Source of the DNA: Fagopyrum homotropicum
Lineage: Eukaryota; Streptophyta; Magnoliopsida; Caryophyllales; Polygonaceae
Assembly (NCBI GenBank): GCA_033239125.1
Contig: BSWB01000005.1
Location: 98,889,994-98,953,993, forward strand
Reading direction: 5' to 3'
Length of the DNA: 64,000 nt
The notes under the pieces are model-generated. The model ran no database searches. It was not told the DNA's origin and saw only the letters and a list, made by a program, of their open reading frames with translations. Made by a program: the position numbers and the translations under genes. This document shows, in pieces, positions 35,013 through 46,548 of this stretch (its first letter is position 1; the number at the start of each line of letters is the position of its first letter).

Positions 35013-36355
35013 AGGATGATGATGATCTACCGCATTAGCCGCTCCACCGCCGTCTTGTGAGTTCATTTTCTTTCTTTCTTTTCTTTATTTCTTTTTGAAC
35101 ATTAGGGACAATGTTTGTCTCAAGTATGGGGTGGGGTGTGACTATTCGTTTGTAATAACTCTACTCACTTTTGCTTGCTTTGATTGAGAACACTTTGCAT
35201 GTTTCATTCCATTGTTACACGTTTCATTATCGCATTCCATGAAAAAGCTTTTGAAAAACCCATAAAAATCGAAAAATTTTGAAAATTTTGTGCTTCTAGG
35301 AATTGAGATGATTTCTATGATAATCACTACTTGTGAATTGAGTTTTTGATGACAATTGTATGCCTAAACAAATAGTGAATTGAAAAGAAATTGAATGTGT
35401 TAATTATTCCTCTTTTGCAAGTTTCATAATGTGAAGAGTTTTATCTAAATCATATTGAGAAATCAAGGTTGAAATCACATGATAAGTTCTTATACTTCTT
35501 GTTGAGAAGATTAAGGCAATTCGAATTTCTTTCTTCTTTCTTTGATCATTTAGCCCCTCAATGAAATAATGGCCTCCCTTACCTATCCGGGAATTTGGAG
35601 GAGTTGATATTTGGCATGTTTGATGTGGGAGGGCCATGAAAGCAAAATTTTGCATTCAAAGAATAGAAAGAATTTGTAGTTTGGGAAATTCAATCATGAC
35701 GATGAGTAACTCGGCACCATTCACATAGCCAGGTGTTTGTGTCTTGCCAAAGTCGGATTGAGCGATATTCCTAACGGATTATGGTATGTGCATCAAGGGT
35801 TTGAGGCATCTCGCAAAATTGAGAACCGCCAATCTCCTAGGCTTCGGTTTTTGTGCACCTCTGTCCATAACTCCAAAAGTAAAGTCGAAAAATAATGTGA
35901 AAAGAAGAGAGCAAAGCTCTAAGTTGAAAGTGTTGCAAAACCGCAAGAGAAAAAAGAAAAGAGTTAGTTATCCACTTTCCCGGTTCATGCACCACATTCC
36001 TTATAGTTTCCTTTCCCTTTCTGCATTCTAGACCTTATTTGAAAGTCCTTAAGATCAAGAGAATGTTATATGACTTGGTGATCTAAATTGAAGTTTCTTA
36101 TGATTGATTTTGATAATGTTTGAAGGTTATGATGCTTACATTGAAGTTTAATCAATTCACGATGTTTCCTTTCTCTTTGTTCTTTGCTTATGTATATGAG
36201 ATCTCGTGAATGAATGAAGCAAGGTTTGAGAATGATCTATTGACTAGAAGCAAATTCACCTAAAAGATGTTTTGTTTTTGAGATTGCATACATATTTCAT
36301 CCTAACTTGAGTTCTAAAGCTTTTGAAAGACCTTGCTTGAGGACAAGCAAGTGGC
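35013..36355 (+). other. Non-coding 3' spacer, copy C
   Basis: No coding frame. AAGTATGGGGT at 35122-35132 after GGGACAATGTTTGTCTC; conserved spacer block at about 35685-35900. Confidence 0.7.
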
Positions 36356-36370
36356 AAGTATGGGGTATTT
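36356..36370 (+). other. 3' polypurine tract, copy C
   Basis: AAGTATGGGGT plus ATTT directly before the LTR start. Confidence 0.8.
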
Positions 36371-38061
36371 TGTTAGCATGAAATATTGTGATATTTTAGG
36401 CACGTTTTCTAGATGTTTTTCATCCATTATAGTGTTCATTGATAAGGCATTGAAGCAATTGTTAGCTAGTTTGTCTATATTGTCGATATAGAGGTCTACA
36501 TAAGCTTTGTGTTGATTGTAGGAGAATAAGAGCTAAAACCGAACCAATTAAGAGAGGATGGAGATGAATTGAGCACATCCAAGGATTGAGGACACCACAA
36601 AGAAAGCCAAGGAAGATGCTAGGATGAGGAATGGCACGAAACAAAGGAAACTACGAGCAATCTACGTTTCCACGCTCTAAAATACGGCCGTAAAGAAGTC
36701 CACACCCAAAACCACGGCCGTGGATCTTGGCAACATGAACGTGGAGCATTCCAGAGAGTTACACGGTATAAAGTACGGTCGTGGAAGTTGTGAAGAACCG
36801 TAATCCACTTCCACGCTCTAAACCACGGCCGTGGAACTCCATGAAACCGTGATTTAGGTAATCTTTTGACGAATAAAATATGGACACATTGTTTACGCAT
36901 ATGGGCTGGACGGTTATTCTATCCTTCCTTATAAAAGGACTGAAGGAGGGAGAATTCGGCACCTTCGCTTACGCTCACTTACACGTTCCTAGGGTTTCAT
37001 TGGACGTGCGGAGAATTGCACTTTTGCAACGGAGATCTACGAAGGCTTGAAGATTTGGAAGTTGTGTGTGGTGGAAGTTGCGCCTTTTATTCCTAGGTTT
37101 GATTAGAAGACGGATTGACATCCCGTTCTTCGTTCTTATCAAGGATAGTTATTGGTTTGTGTTTATTCCAAATCTGATATACATTATTACCCTTGTTTGT
37201 GGGTTTGAGATTGATTTGAGATTTATTGAAGGTTTTCGAAGGTTTTCATCTTTCATTCTTCTTAATCTTGAATTTGATATCATAATGACTGTTGTTGGCT
37301 AAAACCCTTTAGCAATTCTAAGGTAAAGGGTTGATAGTTGTGGCTTAGATGATGATAGATCGATCGTAAACAGATTGGACCCTGAGAGTTAGAGAGATTT
37401 CGCCGACGCCCCAAACCACGGTCTGTTCTTGAGGTTCCACGGCCGTGGAACTCAAGATCTACCCGTAATTTGTGTCAGTGTACGAACCTTGCTTTTACTT
37501 TGATCTAAGGTTAAAGATTTGCTTTAACTTAGTCTTGACTTGCCTTTTCTAGGTAGTAGTGAAGCCTCAACAACCTCTACTTCGATTTCGAGTGTCACAA
37601 CCTTAATCGGTTTAGTTAGTCTTGATCCTTGGGTTGCAAGTTTGGGTATTTGATATTAATTCTTGTCTTTAGATCCTTTCTATACTGAAGCCTCAACAAC
37701 CTTTATAGAGAGTGTCTTTAGATAAGTCATATAAAGCCTTGGAACTTCACCGTACATTGCTTTACCTTAGCATACCTTTGCAACTCTTAACTCTGTCCTT
37801 AGTTCTTTAGTATATCTTGAATCGATTGCCACAATTAGACACCTGGATCTTTAGGGTTGTTGTTTTCCCAATATATTTGCAAAGCTTTCTCCCTTTTTAT
37901 TGCTTGACAATTTACAAACTGAATTTGTTCCCCCAAATCCCTGTGTTCGATACTCTGGAATTTTTGCTTAACTACGTCGATCCGTACACTGCGGGTTCGC
38001 TCGCTTGATTTCTAGTTTTATAAATTTAAGACTTATTTGCACGCACGCTAAGTGGCGAACA
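36371..38061 (+). repeat. 3' LTR of copy C (1691 bp)
   Basis: Same length and structure as 24904-26594. Exact palindromes at 36712-36723, 36823-36834 and 37437-37448; TATA-like TATAAAAGG at 36930-36938. Confidence 0.95.
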
Positions 38062-38066
38062 TGTAC
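38062..38066. repeat. Target-site duplication TGTAC (right), copy C
   Basis: Matches 24899-24903. Confidence 0.9.
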
Positions 38067-38646
38067 GAAGAAAACTTGTGTACTTCTCAATAAGAAGTTT
38101 TTGACTTATGTACGAACATCACATTTTGCTTGCCTATTTGATGGAATATTTGTACTACACATTCCTTATTATCAATATGCCTAAACAACCATCTTTCGTG
38201 CATTACTACATAAAAAGTATGTTAAACAATTCCTTCAATATCTTGTACACACGCCCTCCATTGTGTAAGTGTACAAAATATGTTGAATTATTAAGATATA
38301 TAAAACTTATGTAGATTATATTCTTCTCCATTAACATAAATAATTTGTGTATAACCTGTACTTTGTCGGGACGAACTGTGTATGCTTTATATGTGTTTGT
38401 GTATTAAGACATTTTATGTACATTTGTGTTTAATTTATTTTGATGTACTTGAGTTTGTGTTTATAATAGTGTAACGAATAAGGCAATATGGCACGCACGT
38501 AGACATTTATACCCTTTTAAGTATGTTTCTAATGACAACATAATGAGAAAAATGTCTGCTTTAAGTCACAACATAACATGAAAAAACTGTCCGCCTTAAT
38601 GAATCTGTTACACAAGAAAACTCAAGTAAAGTGTCTTGAAATGTGT
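38067..38646. other. MULE spacer between convergent genes
   Basis: AT-rich with many TGTGTA/TGTACA words, no coding frame. With copy C removed it separates the transposase stop from the Ulp1 stop by about 0.6 kb and should hold both terminators. Confidence 0.5.
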
Positions 38647-41600
38647 TCAACTCTCATCAACCCAATCTGACCATCCCCTTGAGAATATAACATGAGCAAG
38701 CTTCTCCCTCACCGCTTGCAAACCATCATCGCTGATGCCAGATAAATCCGTTCGCCCCGATGCTAGGTATTGAATGTACTTGATAGCAAATATTTCGCAG
38801 CTACCCCTGAATTGTGTAAATCATATGTACATATAAGTATTTGTGTAGTCCATTAAATATTATGTAATGATGTAAATTACCCGTCAGCATTGGACTTCAG
38901 ACCAGATTTTCTGATAATTTTGAATGGCATCTTCAATTTGTCTCCTAGCTTTGTGTGCTTATCATGTAGCCGAATCACCTAAGGGAACATAACTGCCAAA
39001 GGTTCGAGTAACTGCTGAATTCTTTCTTCTTTTATGTACATAAATTGTGGGTCATATACATAAATGGTCCAATCCAGTAGGTTGATCTCCAGCGTTACCC
39101 AGTGTAAATCCAGAAGTTTAAAGGGGGAATATATCTTGTCAACATTGTACAATGGCTTCCTGAATATAGTTGAGACATCTCCAGTTATCACCTGGAATAA
39201 TTTTTCGTTCAACTTGGGTTTTTCATTCTTCACAACTACATACTTAGCAAATGTAGTCCTATTGTATGCTCTTGTTCATTCAGTTGAAAGCACAACTATC
39301 CTTCCAAATCTTTTTGGATCCTGAACAATACTTTTGCGAATATGCACCAATATCTCATCAATTGCCTTAAATGTACAACTTTATATTTTTATTATGTATA
39401 TATTATTATGTATAATCAATTAAAGTACACACTGTTATTGACCGCTTACTTCGTCTTTTATCCAACCACCAAGCTTCAATATATCCTGAATTGCTGCTCT
39501 TGGAATGTTCTTGATATATCCCCTAATCGAACCTTTACAGTCCTTGTTCTTCACCTAGTTATATAGACTTTGACCCTCATTCAAATCCAGAATACTATTG
39601 GAAGGCTCCTTCGGTAGGCTCGCATTTTTCCTGTACGGTGTACGTACATATTTATTGTCCTTCTTAAGCCTTAAACCAATTCTGCGTGCTGGTTGGGCTT
39701 CCTTGATGCCCTGCTTAACAATTTTTATGTGTCATATTTTCATACATATTTTCACACATAACTTTGATACATAATATTTTTGTTATATTACAATTAGTTG
39801 ACTTACATTACATAGTTTCAAGTGTCTCCGAAAATCCACAGTACATATTACATAATATATATTTATGGTGGTCATACCTCACTGGATCCACCCCCTAATT
39901 CTTTGATCGTTGCATCATCTATAATGTCTTCCTTGTCAACATCAGCACGTGTAGGAGTCTGTTTGGGAGTATTTGATTTTTTCACAATTTTTGTGATAAT
40001 ATTCTTGATTTTAATCTTTGTACGCTTGCAAGATTGGTACGTAAATTGTTGTGTCCATCTTGTCGTACAAGGTGCCCAAATCCCTGGAATATGTGGTGAG
40101 TTCCTCAATCAGTATCACATGATGCTTGACCTTCTCAGCAAGGTCTTTCTGATCTCGTTGAATGGTGTCCAACTTATCCATAAGTTCAGCAACCCACGCT
40201 GGTTTAGGTGTCCATTCTATTATGTACATAAAAGGAAATTAATGAACATAGGGAGTGGTTCTATAACTGTTATATAATGGGTATGAAAATGTACATACCT
40301 CGTAGGTACATTGCTTTTAGGTTCACCTTTCCTCACTTTTTCAACAATAACCTCATCTAGTGCCTTTTTTGGTGAAAGTGTGGGGTATGCTTCCACATTT
40401 GATTGAGCATTTTTTTCCTTGTCTTTTGTTTTACTCCTGGATGATCTGTGTACGTATGAATACCATGATCAGTGTGTACATAATAATAACATCATTTCAT
40501 TTATTTGTGAATAAGTTAAATGGACTAACCTTGTGTGGGCATGGATTTTTTCTTCGTCAGGCTTGCCAATTTCGACACTAATATTTTCGGTTACAATCTT
40601 AGGTGGAGGTGAAAGGGTATCTTCATTGATTGACTGTTGAATATTTTCCTTTCCCTTTGTTGTCCTCTTTGAGGATCTACACAAAATGTGTATTCTTATG
40701 AGTATGGAGATAGTTATTAATATATTTATGTAATTATGTAAACATAATATTGATACACACCTTGTTTAATCTTGACCTTTGGCTTCAATAGACTTGCCGA
40801 CTTCAACATTAATCTTTTCCTTATCATTATTAACTAATGGTGCGTGTGGTTCTTCCATAGAAGATGGAATAATGGGATCCTTTCCCTTTGATATCCTCTT
40901 TGAAGATCTACACAAAATACATAACTCAGAAACATAAGGTCTTTTATGTAATTGTGTACTTGTGTATACAACCTCGTCTGTTCATAGACCTTGGCTTCAC
41001 TAGACATGTTAACTTCAACGTCCACCTTTTTATTTTTCTTTATAGGGGATGGTGCTTGTCTATGTTCCTCAGTTGATGGGTGAATGGGATCTTTTCCCTT
41101 TGTTGTCCTGTTTGAAGGCCTACACAAGTTATAATATTTAGACACATAATCGATTTATATAATTGGATACATATATCATATGTTGATGCAAACCTTTTTG
41201 TTTGGACGGTTGGAATGTTTGCATCTGGTTTTCTTTTCCTGCTTTGCTTGTCCTCCTCTGTTACATTTTAATATACAAAAATAGAGCTTCATACACATTA
41301 AAACTTATGTAAATACATTTCATTGTGTTGAATATTACCCTTCTTCTTAGGTGGATCAACAAATGCATAATCATCTGAATCAACAACACCAATATTTTTG
41401 ATAACAACAATGGCTACCAGCCCTAAATTTTAAAAAGTGACACATAAATGTATCAATCTTGGACAGTTTTCAATAATTTGTAAATAAAATGTATTAAATC
41501 CAAACCTGAATGTTTCCTCTTTAGCATTCACTTCACTAGGCCTTGTTATTATCACTTCTGCATCTTCAAATCCATTATTAAATAGGAAGTCAAGCCTAGC

Positions 41601-42691
41601 ATCTTCGCCCTTAATTGGTCACCAATCAGTGTCATCGTTCTCAATGAGTCCTTCAACAGTTTTGATGTCCTCTTTCTTTAGGGTATCAACAATACCCTTT
41701 ATCTCAGCGTATCCGGGGAACGGCTTGCCGGACTTCCCAGATCTTGAGACGTACCGCATACACATTGGTTCCGCCTCCTCATCATTAATGCTTGCGTAAT
41801 ATTGTGCAAGCTTTGGTACAGAATGATACAACCAAATCTGTGAGAAGCAGTAAACATTCAATATACTAATATAAATATGTACTCAAAAAATATTTATGTA
41901 AATTATGTATACATAATTTAGTGTATAACTCTTATATGAATGATATTCACAGTATGTGTACATTTATGGTAGCACCTTGGTTAAATAATTATGAAATTTG
42001 AAATGTAAGCAACATAGGCAAGTGCAAACCTGTAATGCAAGGGGAAACCCTCCAATGTTGTACCCTCCACTAGGTCGTTCTTTTCCGGCCTCACAGGATT
42101 GGAGGTATCTCATTGTTTGGTTAAACGTCAAACGACCCATGGGATAGAATTAAACATACCAATATCATTGACAATGTTGATGGTCTATTGGTAAACTTGT
42201 GTTTTCCTGTCCTTTGCAACAACCACTGTTTCAATGAGCAACATTAGAGCCATTTTTAATTTTTGGGATAACTTTGGTGTTCTTGCATATATCTCCTTCA
42301 AGTCTTTGGTTGTGCATCTTTCAATCCCAACCACCCTCTTCATATCAACATTTGATAAGTCATCAATAGAATGGCCAGAGTCGTCAGAGTAGTTCAGTCC
42401 AGTAATGTCGGAAAACTTTGTTAGAGCGTTGTTGATGCCGAACCACATTGAATGTTTTCTCCTTGTCTTCACCTCTCTCATGAGCATGAAGTGTATTACT
42501 TGATTGCTCATCTTGAGCCTTGTGCTCATATGAATTAACGGAGCAAAGGGGCCGTTCCTTACTTTGGTCTTGTCTTCCTCGCTCAGACCGTCCATTATAG
42601 TGGGTATCATAACTGGCCTACAGAAGCAGTTGATTTTGGCCATCTCATTCTTATCATTCTCATCCCATCTGTATGTAAACTGTAACAACAT
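38647..42691 (-). CDS. DUF1985 / Ulp1-like SUMO-protease (C48) gene carried by MULE
   Basis: Multi-exon gene on the - strand; exon limits approximate. The first recognised exon (42691-42185) is a DUF1985 domain: PFAPLIHMSTRLKMS, HFMLMREVKTRRKHSMWF, then KFSDITGLNYS. An exon at 41861-41619 follows, then an array of four similar short exons (about 41119-40300), a coiled-coil exon (about 40229-40011) and a basic exon near 39700-39560. The protease exons come last: 39233-38979 with LHWVTLEI (catalytic His) and VYDPQ (Asp), and about 38815-38647 with FRGSCEIFAIKYIQYL (Cys) and the stop TGA. The His-Asp-Cys triad is therefore visible. Such genes are known cargo of KI-type MULEs; Ulp1 enzymes cleave SUMO conjugates. 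Weak homology continues upstream to about 42850, where it is cut by the Sirevirus. Some exons may be broken, so activity is uncertain. Confidence 0.68.
40300..41120 (-). repeat. Array of four duplicated exons in the Ulp1-like gene
   Basis: Four exons of about 145-150 nt at roughly 41119-40975, 40908-40761, 40678-40531 and 40448-40300. Each starts after a TGTGTAG-type acceptor, begins R(S/P)S(K/N)R followed by (T/I)(T/S)KGK or a variant, runs through a Pro/Glu/Lys-rich stretch and ends in Thr-Arg at a GT donor. The period is about 215-230 bp and includes the intervening intron. The second copy has a stop near its end. Low-complexity charged linker; no function assigned. Confidence 0.65.
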
Positions 42692-42896
42692 AAGTCAGTG
42701 TTGAGAATGATTGATTTTATGTACATATGAGATGGGAAATATTTTGTTTATATTAAAATACACACCTTAAGCTGGGATGTGTGGTTGTCACACATTCGTG
42801 AAGAATCTTGGGTGTAGGTAAAATGTAACAACATAAGTCAGTGGCTATTATACACCTTAGAAACATCTATCCTTTATGTTTAAGGAAACGGGACAA

Positions 42897-45800
42897 ACAA
42901 ATCTGGGTTCCCAAAGGTACTAGACCACCAAACATGATCGAACCTGAATATGGACCAAAATATGCCATTTGGTCGACCCGGAAAGGTTGATGTTTGCTGT
43001 TTTGCAGGATATCACCAAGGTAAAGGAGCATAAATGGATATTAGATAGTGGTTGCTCAAGACACATGAGTGGAAAAAGCTCTTTATTCTCGGATTTAAAG
43101 AAGCAATCATCTGGAACCATTATGCTTGGTGATAAAGGAAAGTGTGACATTATTGGCATTGGTAAAATATGTAATAATTCATCTAACTTTATTGATGATG
43201 TATATTTGGTTGACGGTTTGAAGTATAATCTGCTTAGTATCTCTCAAATATATGATAAAGGCAACAACGTTTTGTTTGATTCAGAAAAGTTTGAAGTTCA
43301 AGACAAAAAGACAGGTGAAGTTGTGCTTACTGCTCCTAGATGTAATAATTTTTATTCTATGAGTACTAACCAAGTTTCAGGAACTAAGTTAAAATGTCTA
43401 AAGGTCTTGATTGATGATCCAAGGCTTTGGCATAGAAGACTTGGTCACGTAAGCATGCACACAATGCAGAAGCTACTTACAAAGGATTTGGTACGTGGTT
43501 TGTCAAACCTAAATTTCAAGGTAGATGAACTATGTAAGGCTTGTACACAAGGCAAACAAACAAGAGGTTCATTCAAACCTAAGAAAGTTGTAAGTTCTTC
43601 TCGACCCATCGAACTCTTACATATGGATCTTTGTGGATCTATGCGTGTCAAATCTTCCAAAGGCAAGCAATACATCCTTGTTATTGTGTATGATTTCTCT
43701 CATTTCACATGGATTTCTTTTCTACGAGAAAAATCTGAAGCATTATTTGAGTTTTCAAAATCATGTAAGGAGTTACAAATTTTGAAAAACCTACCAATCG
43801 TTTCTATAAGAAGTGATCATGGTAGAGAATTTGATCAACTAAGGTTTGATTTGTTTTGTGCAAAATATGGTATTTCACATAACTTTTCAGCTCCTAGAAC
43901 GCCTCAACAGAATGGAGTTGTGGAACGTAAGAACTGCACTCTTGAGGATATGTCTAGGACAATGTTTTTAGAAAATAGTTTGCCAAAAAGTTTTTGGGCT
44001 GAAGTTGTAAACACTACAAATTATATTTTGATAGATGTTTGATTCGCCCCATTTTGAAAAAGACTCCTTATGAACTCTTTGAAGGGAGAAAACCAAAATA
44101 TTTCATATTTCAAATCTTTTGGATGTACTTGCTTTGTTCATAACAATGGCAAAGATAACCTTGGGAAATTTGATCCACGTAGTGATGAAGTAATATTCAT
44201 TGGATATGCTTCAAGTAGCAAAGATTATCATGTCTATAACAAACGTACAAAAAGTGTTGAGGAAAGTATACATGTTATTTTTTATGAAAGTAATGATGGT
44301 ACTTTAAGTGAAAGTTTTGCAGATCTAAATCTGAATCAACGAGAAGATCACAATTCGGATGAAGATGATAAGATGAAGATCCTGAAGATCAAGAAAAGAA
44401 TATGCAAGAAAAGATTCAAGATACCGAAGAAAACCCTCAAAGCTTTGAATCTCACCTTCAAGACCTTGAAACAAAAAACTGTGATGTCAAAACTCCGATT
44501 CAAGGGCTTGAAACTCAACTTCAAGGCCTTGAGATAGGATCCAAGGGCAATACATAAATGGTACCTGAATCTAGTCAAGCATATGAGGATCAACCGTCAC
44601 AATCTGCTCCATCTTATAAACGAAGAAAATTTCAACATTCTTCATACCATCCACAAGAGAATGTGATCTCATATCCAAACACTGGAGTTCAAACTCGATC
44701 CAAAGTGAATAATCTATGTGCTTTCTCAGCATTCGTGTGTCTTATCGAGCCAAAGAATTATGTTCAAGCTCTTCAAGAACCCGATTAGATCATTGTCATG
44801 CAAAATGAACTAAATGAGTTTGAGAGAAATAAGGTACGGACTCTTACTTCAAGACCAAAGCATCAATCTACCATTGGTACAAGATGGGTCTTTCGTAATA
44901 AGTTGGATGAAAGTGACAAGGTCATACGAAATAAAGCACAACTAGTAGCACAAGGCTATAACCAAGAAGAAGGTATTGATTATGAGGAGACTTTTGCTCC
45001 GGTTGCCAGGTTAGAAGTCATACGTATGTTACTTCCATTTGCATCTTTTATGAGCACAAAACTTTTTCAAATGGATGTAAACTGTGCTTTTCTAAATTGC
45101 TTCTTGGAAGAAGAAGTATATGTTGCTCAACCACCTGGTTTTGAAAATGATGAATTTCCGGATCATGTTTTTAAGTTGGACAAAGCTCTTTATGGTCTTA
45201 AGCAAGCTCCTCGATCTTGGTATGAAAGATTGTCCAAATATCTTCTTGAAAACAAATTCAAAAGAGGTTTAATTGATAAAACTTTATTTATCAAAACTAG
45301 AGGCAACGATATATTAGTATTACAAATCTATGTTGATGATACATTATTTAGTGCTACTAATGATTCCCTTTGTAAGGAATTTTCAGACATTATGTGCAGG
45401 GAATTTGAAATGAGTTTAATGGGTTAGCTAAATTTCTTTCTTGGACTTCAAGTTACACAAGCAAAGAAAGGAACTTTTCTCAATCAAAGCAAGTATACTA
45501 AGGACTTGCTTAAGAAGTACAAAATGGATCAATCTAAGGTCGCAAAGACTCCTGTGAGTTCAACACTTTCGCTTGACCATGACAAGGATGACAAAAGTGT
45601 GGTCTAAAAGGAGTATCGAGGTATGATCGGTTCATTGTTGTATTTAACTGTTAGTCGACCTGACATTATGTTTAGCGTGTGCATGTCTGCAAGATTTCAA
45701 GCTGATCCTAAAGAGTCACACTTGATAGCTGTGAAAAGAATTTTTTGGTATCTAAATGGCACTAAGGATCTAGGGTTATGGTACCCACGTCAAAGCTCGT

Positions 45801-46282
45801 TTCACATTGTTGGCTATTCAGATGCAGACTTTGCAGGTTATAAGGTCGATAGAAAAAGCACTTCTAGATCTTGCCAATTCTTAGGGTCATCCCTAATTAG
45901 TTGGCACTCCAAAAAGCAAAATTTTGTCGTCCTATCCACAGCCGAAGCTGAATATATAGCTGTAGGAGCCTGTTGTGCACAAATTTTATGGATTGCTCAA
46001 CAACTTCGTGACCTTGGCTTTGACTTAAAAGGTATTCCTATAAAATGTGATAATACTAGTGCTATTTCTATAACCAAAAATCCTGTGCAGCATTTAAGGA
46101 CTAAGCATATTGATGTGAGGCATCACTTCATACGTGATCATGTTGAGAAAGGTGATGTTTCGATCTCTTTTATATCTACTAGCTTGCAGGTTGCAGATAT
46201 TTTTACCAAGTCTCTTCCTGAGGAACAATTTAATTTTAATAGATTGGAGCTTGGTATGTTGAACAAGGAAGCATTAACGTAG
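42897..46282 (+). pseudogene. Copia pol: protease end, integrase, RT, RNase H (multiply broken)
   Basis: WILDSGCSRHMSG, the protease active-site motif, lies near 43040; GAG-pre-integrase RLWHRRLGH at about 43424; integrase with CKACTQGKQ, DHGREFDQ and a following APRTPQQNGVVER motif (D and E catalytic residues). The frame breaks at 44042 (end of 42969-44042), at 44535-44537 and at the 44788 stop. RT spans 44798-45427 with YVDDTLF, the intact YVDD box, and GLKQAPRSWYE. Stops at 45425 and 45605; RNase H from 45623 to 46282 ends in ADIFTKSLPEEQF. The variable linker between integrase and RT (about 44430-44540) is made of CAAGGCCTTGA-like units. Confidence 0.9.
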
Positions 46283-46548
46283 GGGGAGTAAATCATTTTA
46301 TTTGTTCCTACGTATGCAGCCCAATTAATGTTTTCAAGGGCTTGAATTGTTTTTATGGATTCTTTTGTTTAAGAATTGAAAAAGATTTGTTGAATTTTTA
46401 TTGGATTTTAAATTGGTCTTTGAAAGGCTTGATTTTCTCAAAATCTTGTTATTTTTTGCTGTTAAAAAGGACTAGTTTTTCCTATCTTTTTCATTCTTTC
46501 ATAGAAACCCTATTCAAAAACCCTTGCTTTCTCTCTCAAACGTCACCC

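Larger units (their letters stand above)
24904..38061 (+). mobile_element. Athila-lineage retrotransposon copy C (13.2 kb, complete)
   Basis: Two LTRs of equal length (1691 bp), TGTAC target duplications, tRNA-Asp primer site, gag-pol, env-position ORF, spacer and purine tract are all present. I count roughly 30 differences between the LTRs by eye, a little under 2 percent, so it is recent. It is nevertheless defective: two frameshifts and a stop in gag-pol, FMDN in RT, and four stops in the env-position ORF. Confidence 0.95.
7987..42850. mobile_element. Mutator-like element (MULE) carrying transposase and Ulp1-like protease
   Basis: Once the Athila insertions are removed, the remaining DNA is a mudrA-type transposase on + (8129-8918 joined to 23831-24870) and, about 0.6 kb further on, a DUF1985/Ulp1-like gene on - (38647 to at least 42691). 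Tail-to-tail mudrA plus Ulp1 is the known arrangement of plant Kaonashi-type (KI-MULE) elements. I could not find terminal inverted repeats: the left end is covered by copy A and the right end appears cut by the Sirevirus near 42850. Outer limits are therefore approximate. Confidence 0.75.

Noticed and set aside
44348..44593. Minus-strand Leu/Phe-rich ORF
   Set aside because: It is the complement of the CAAGGCCTTGA-rich linker of the copia pol region.
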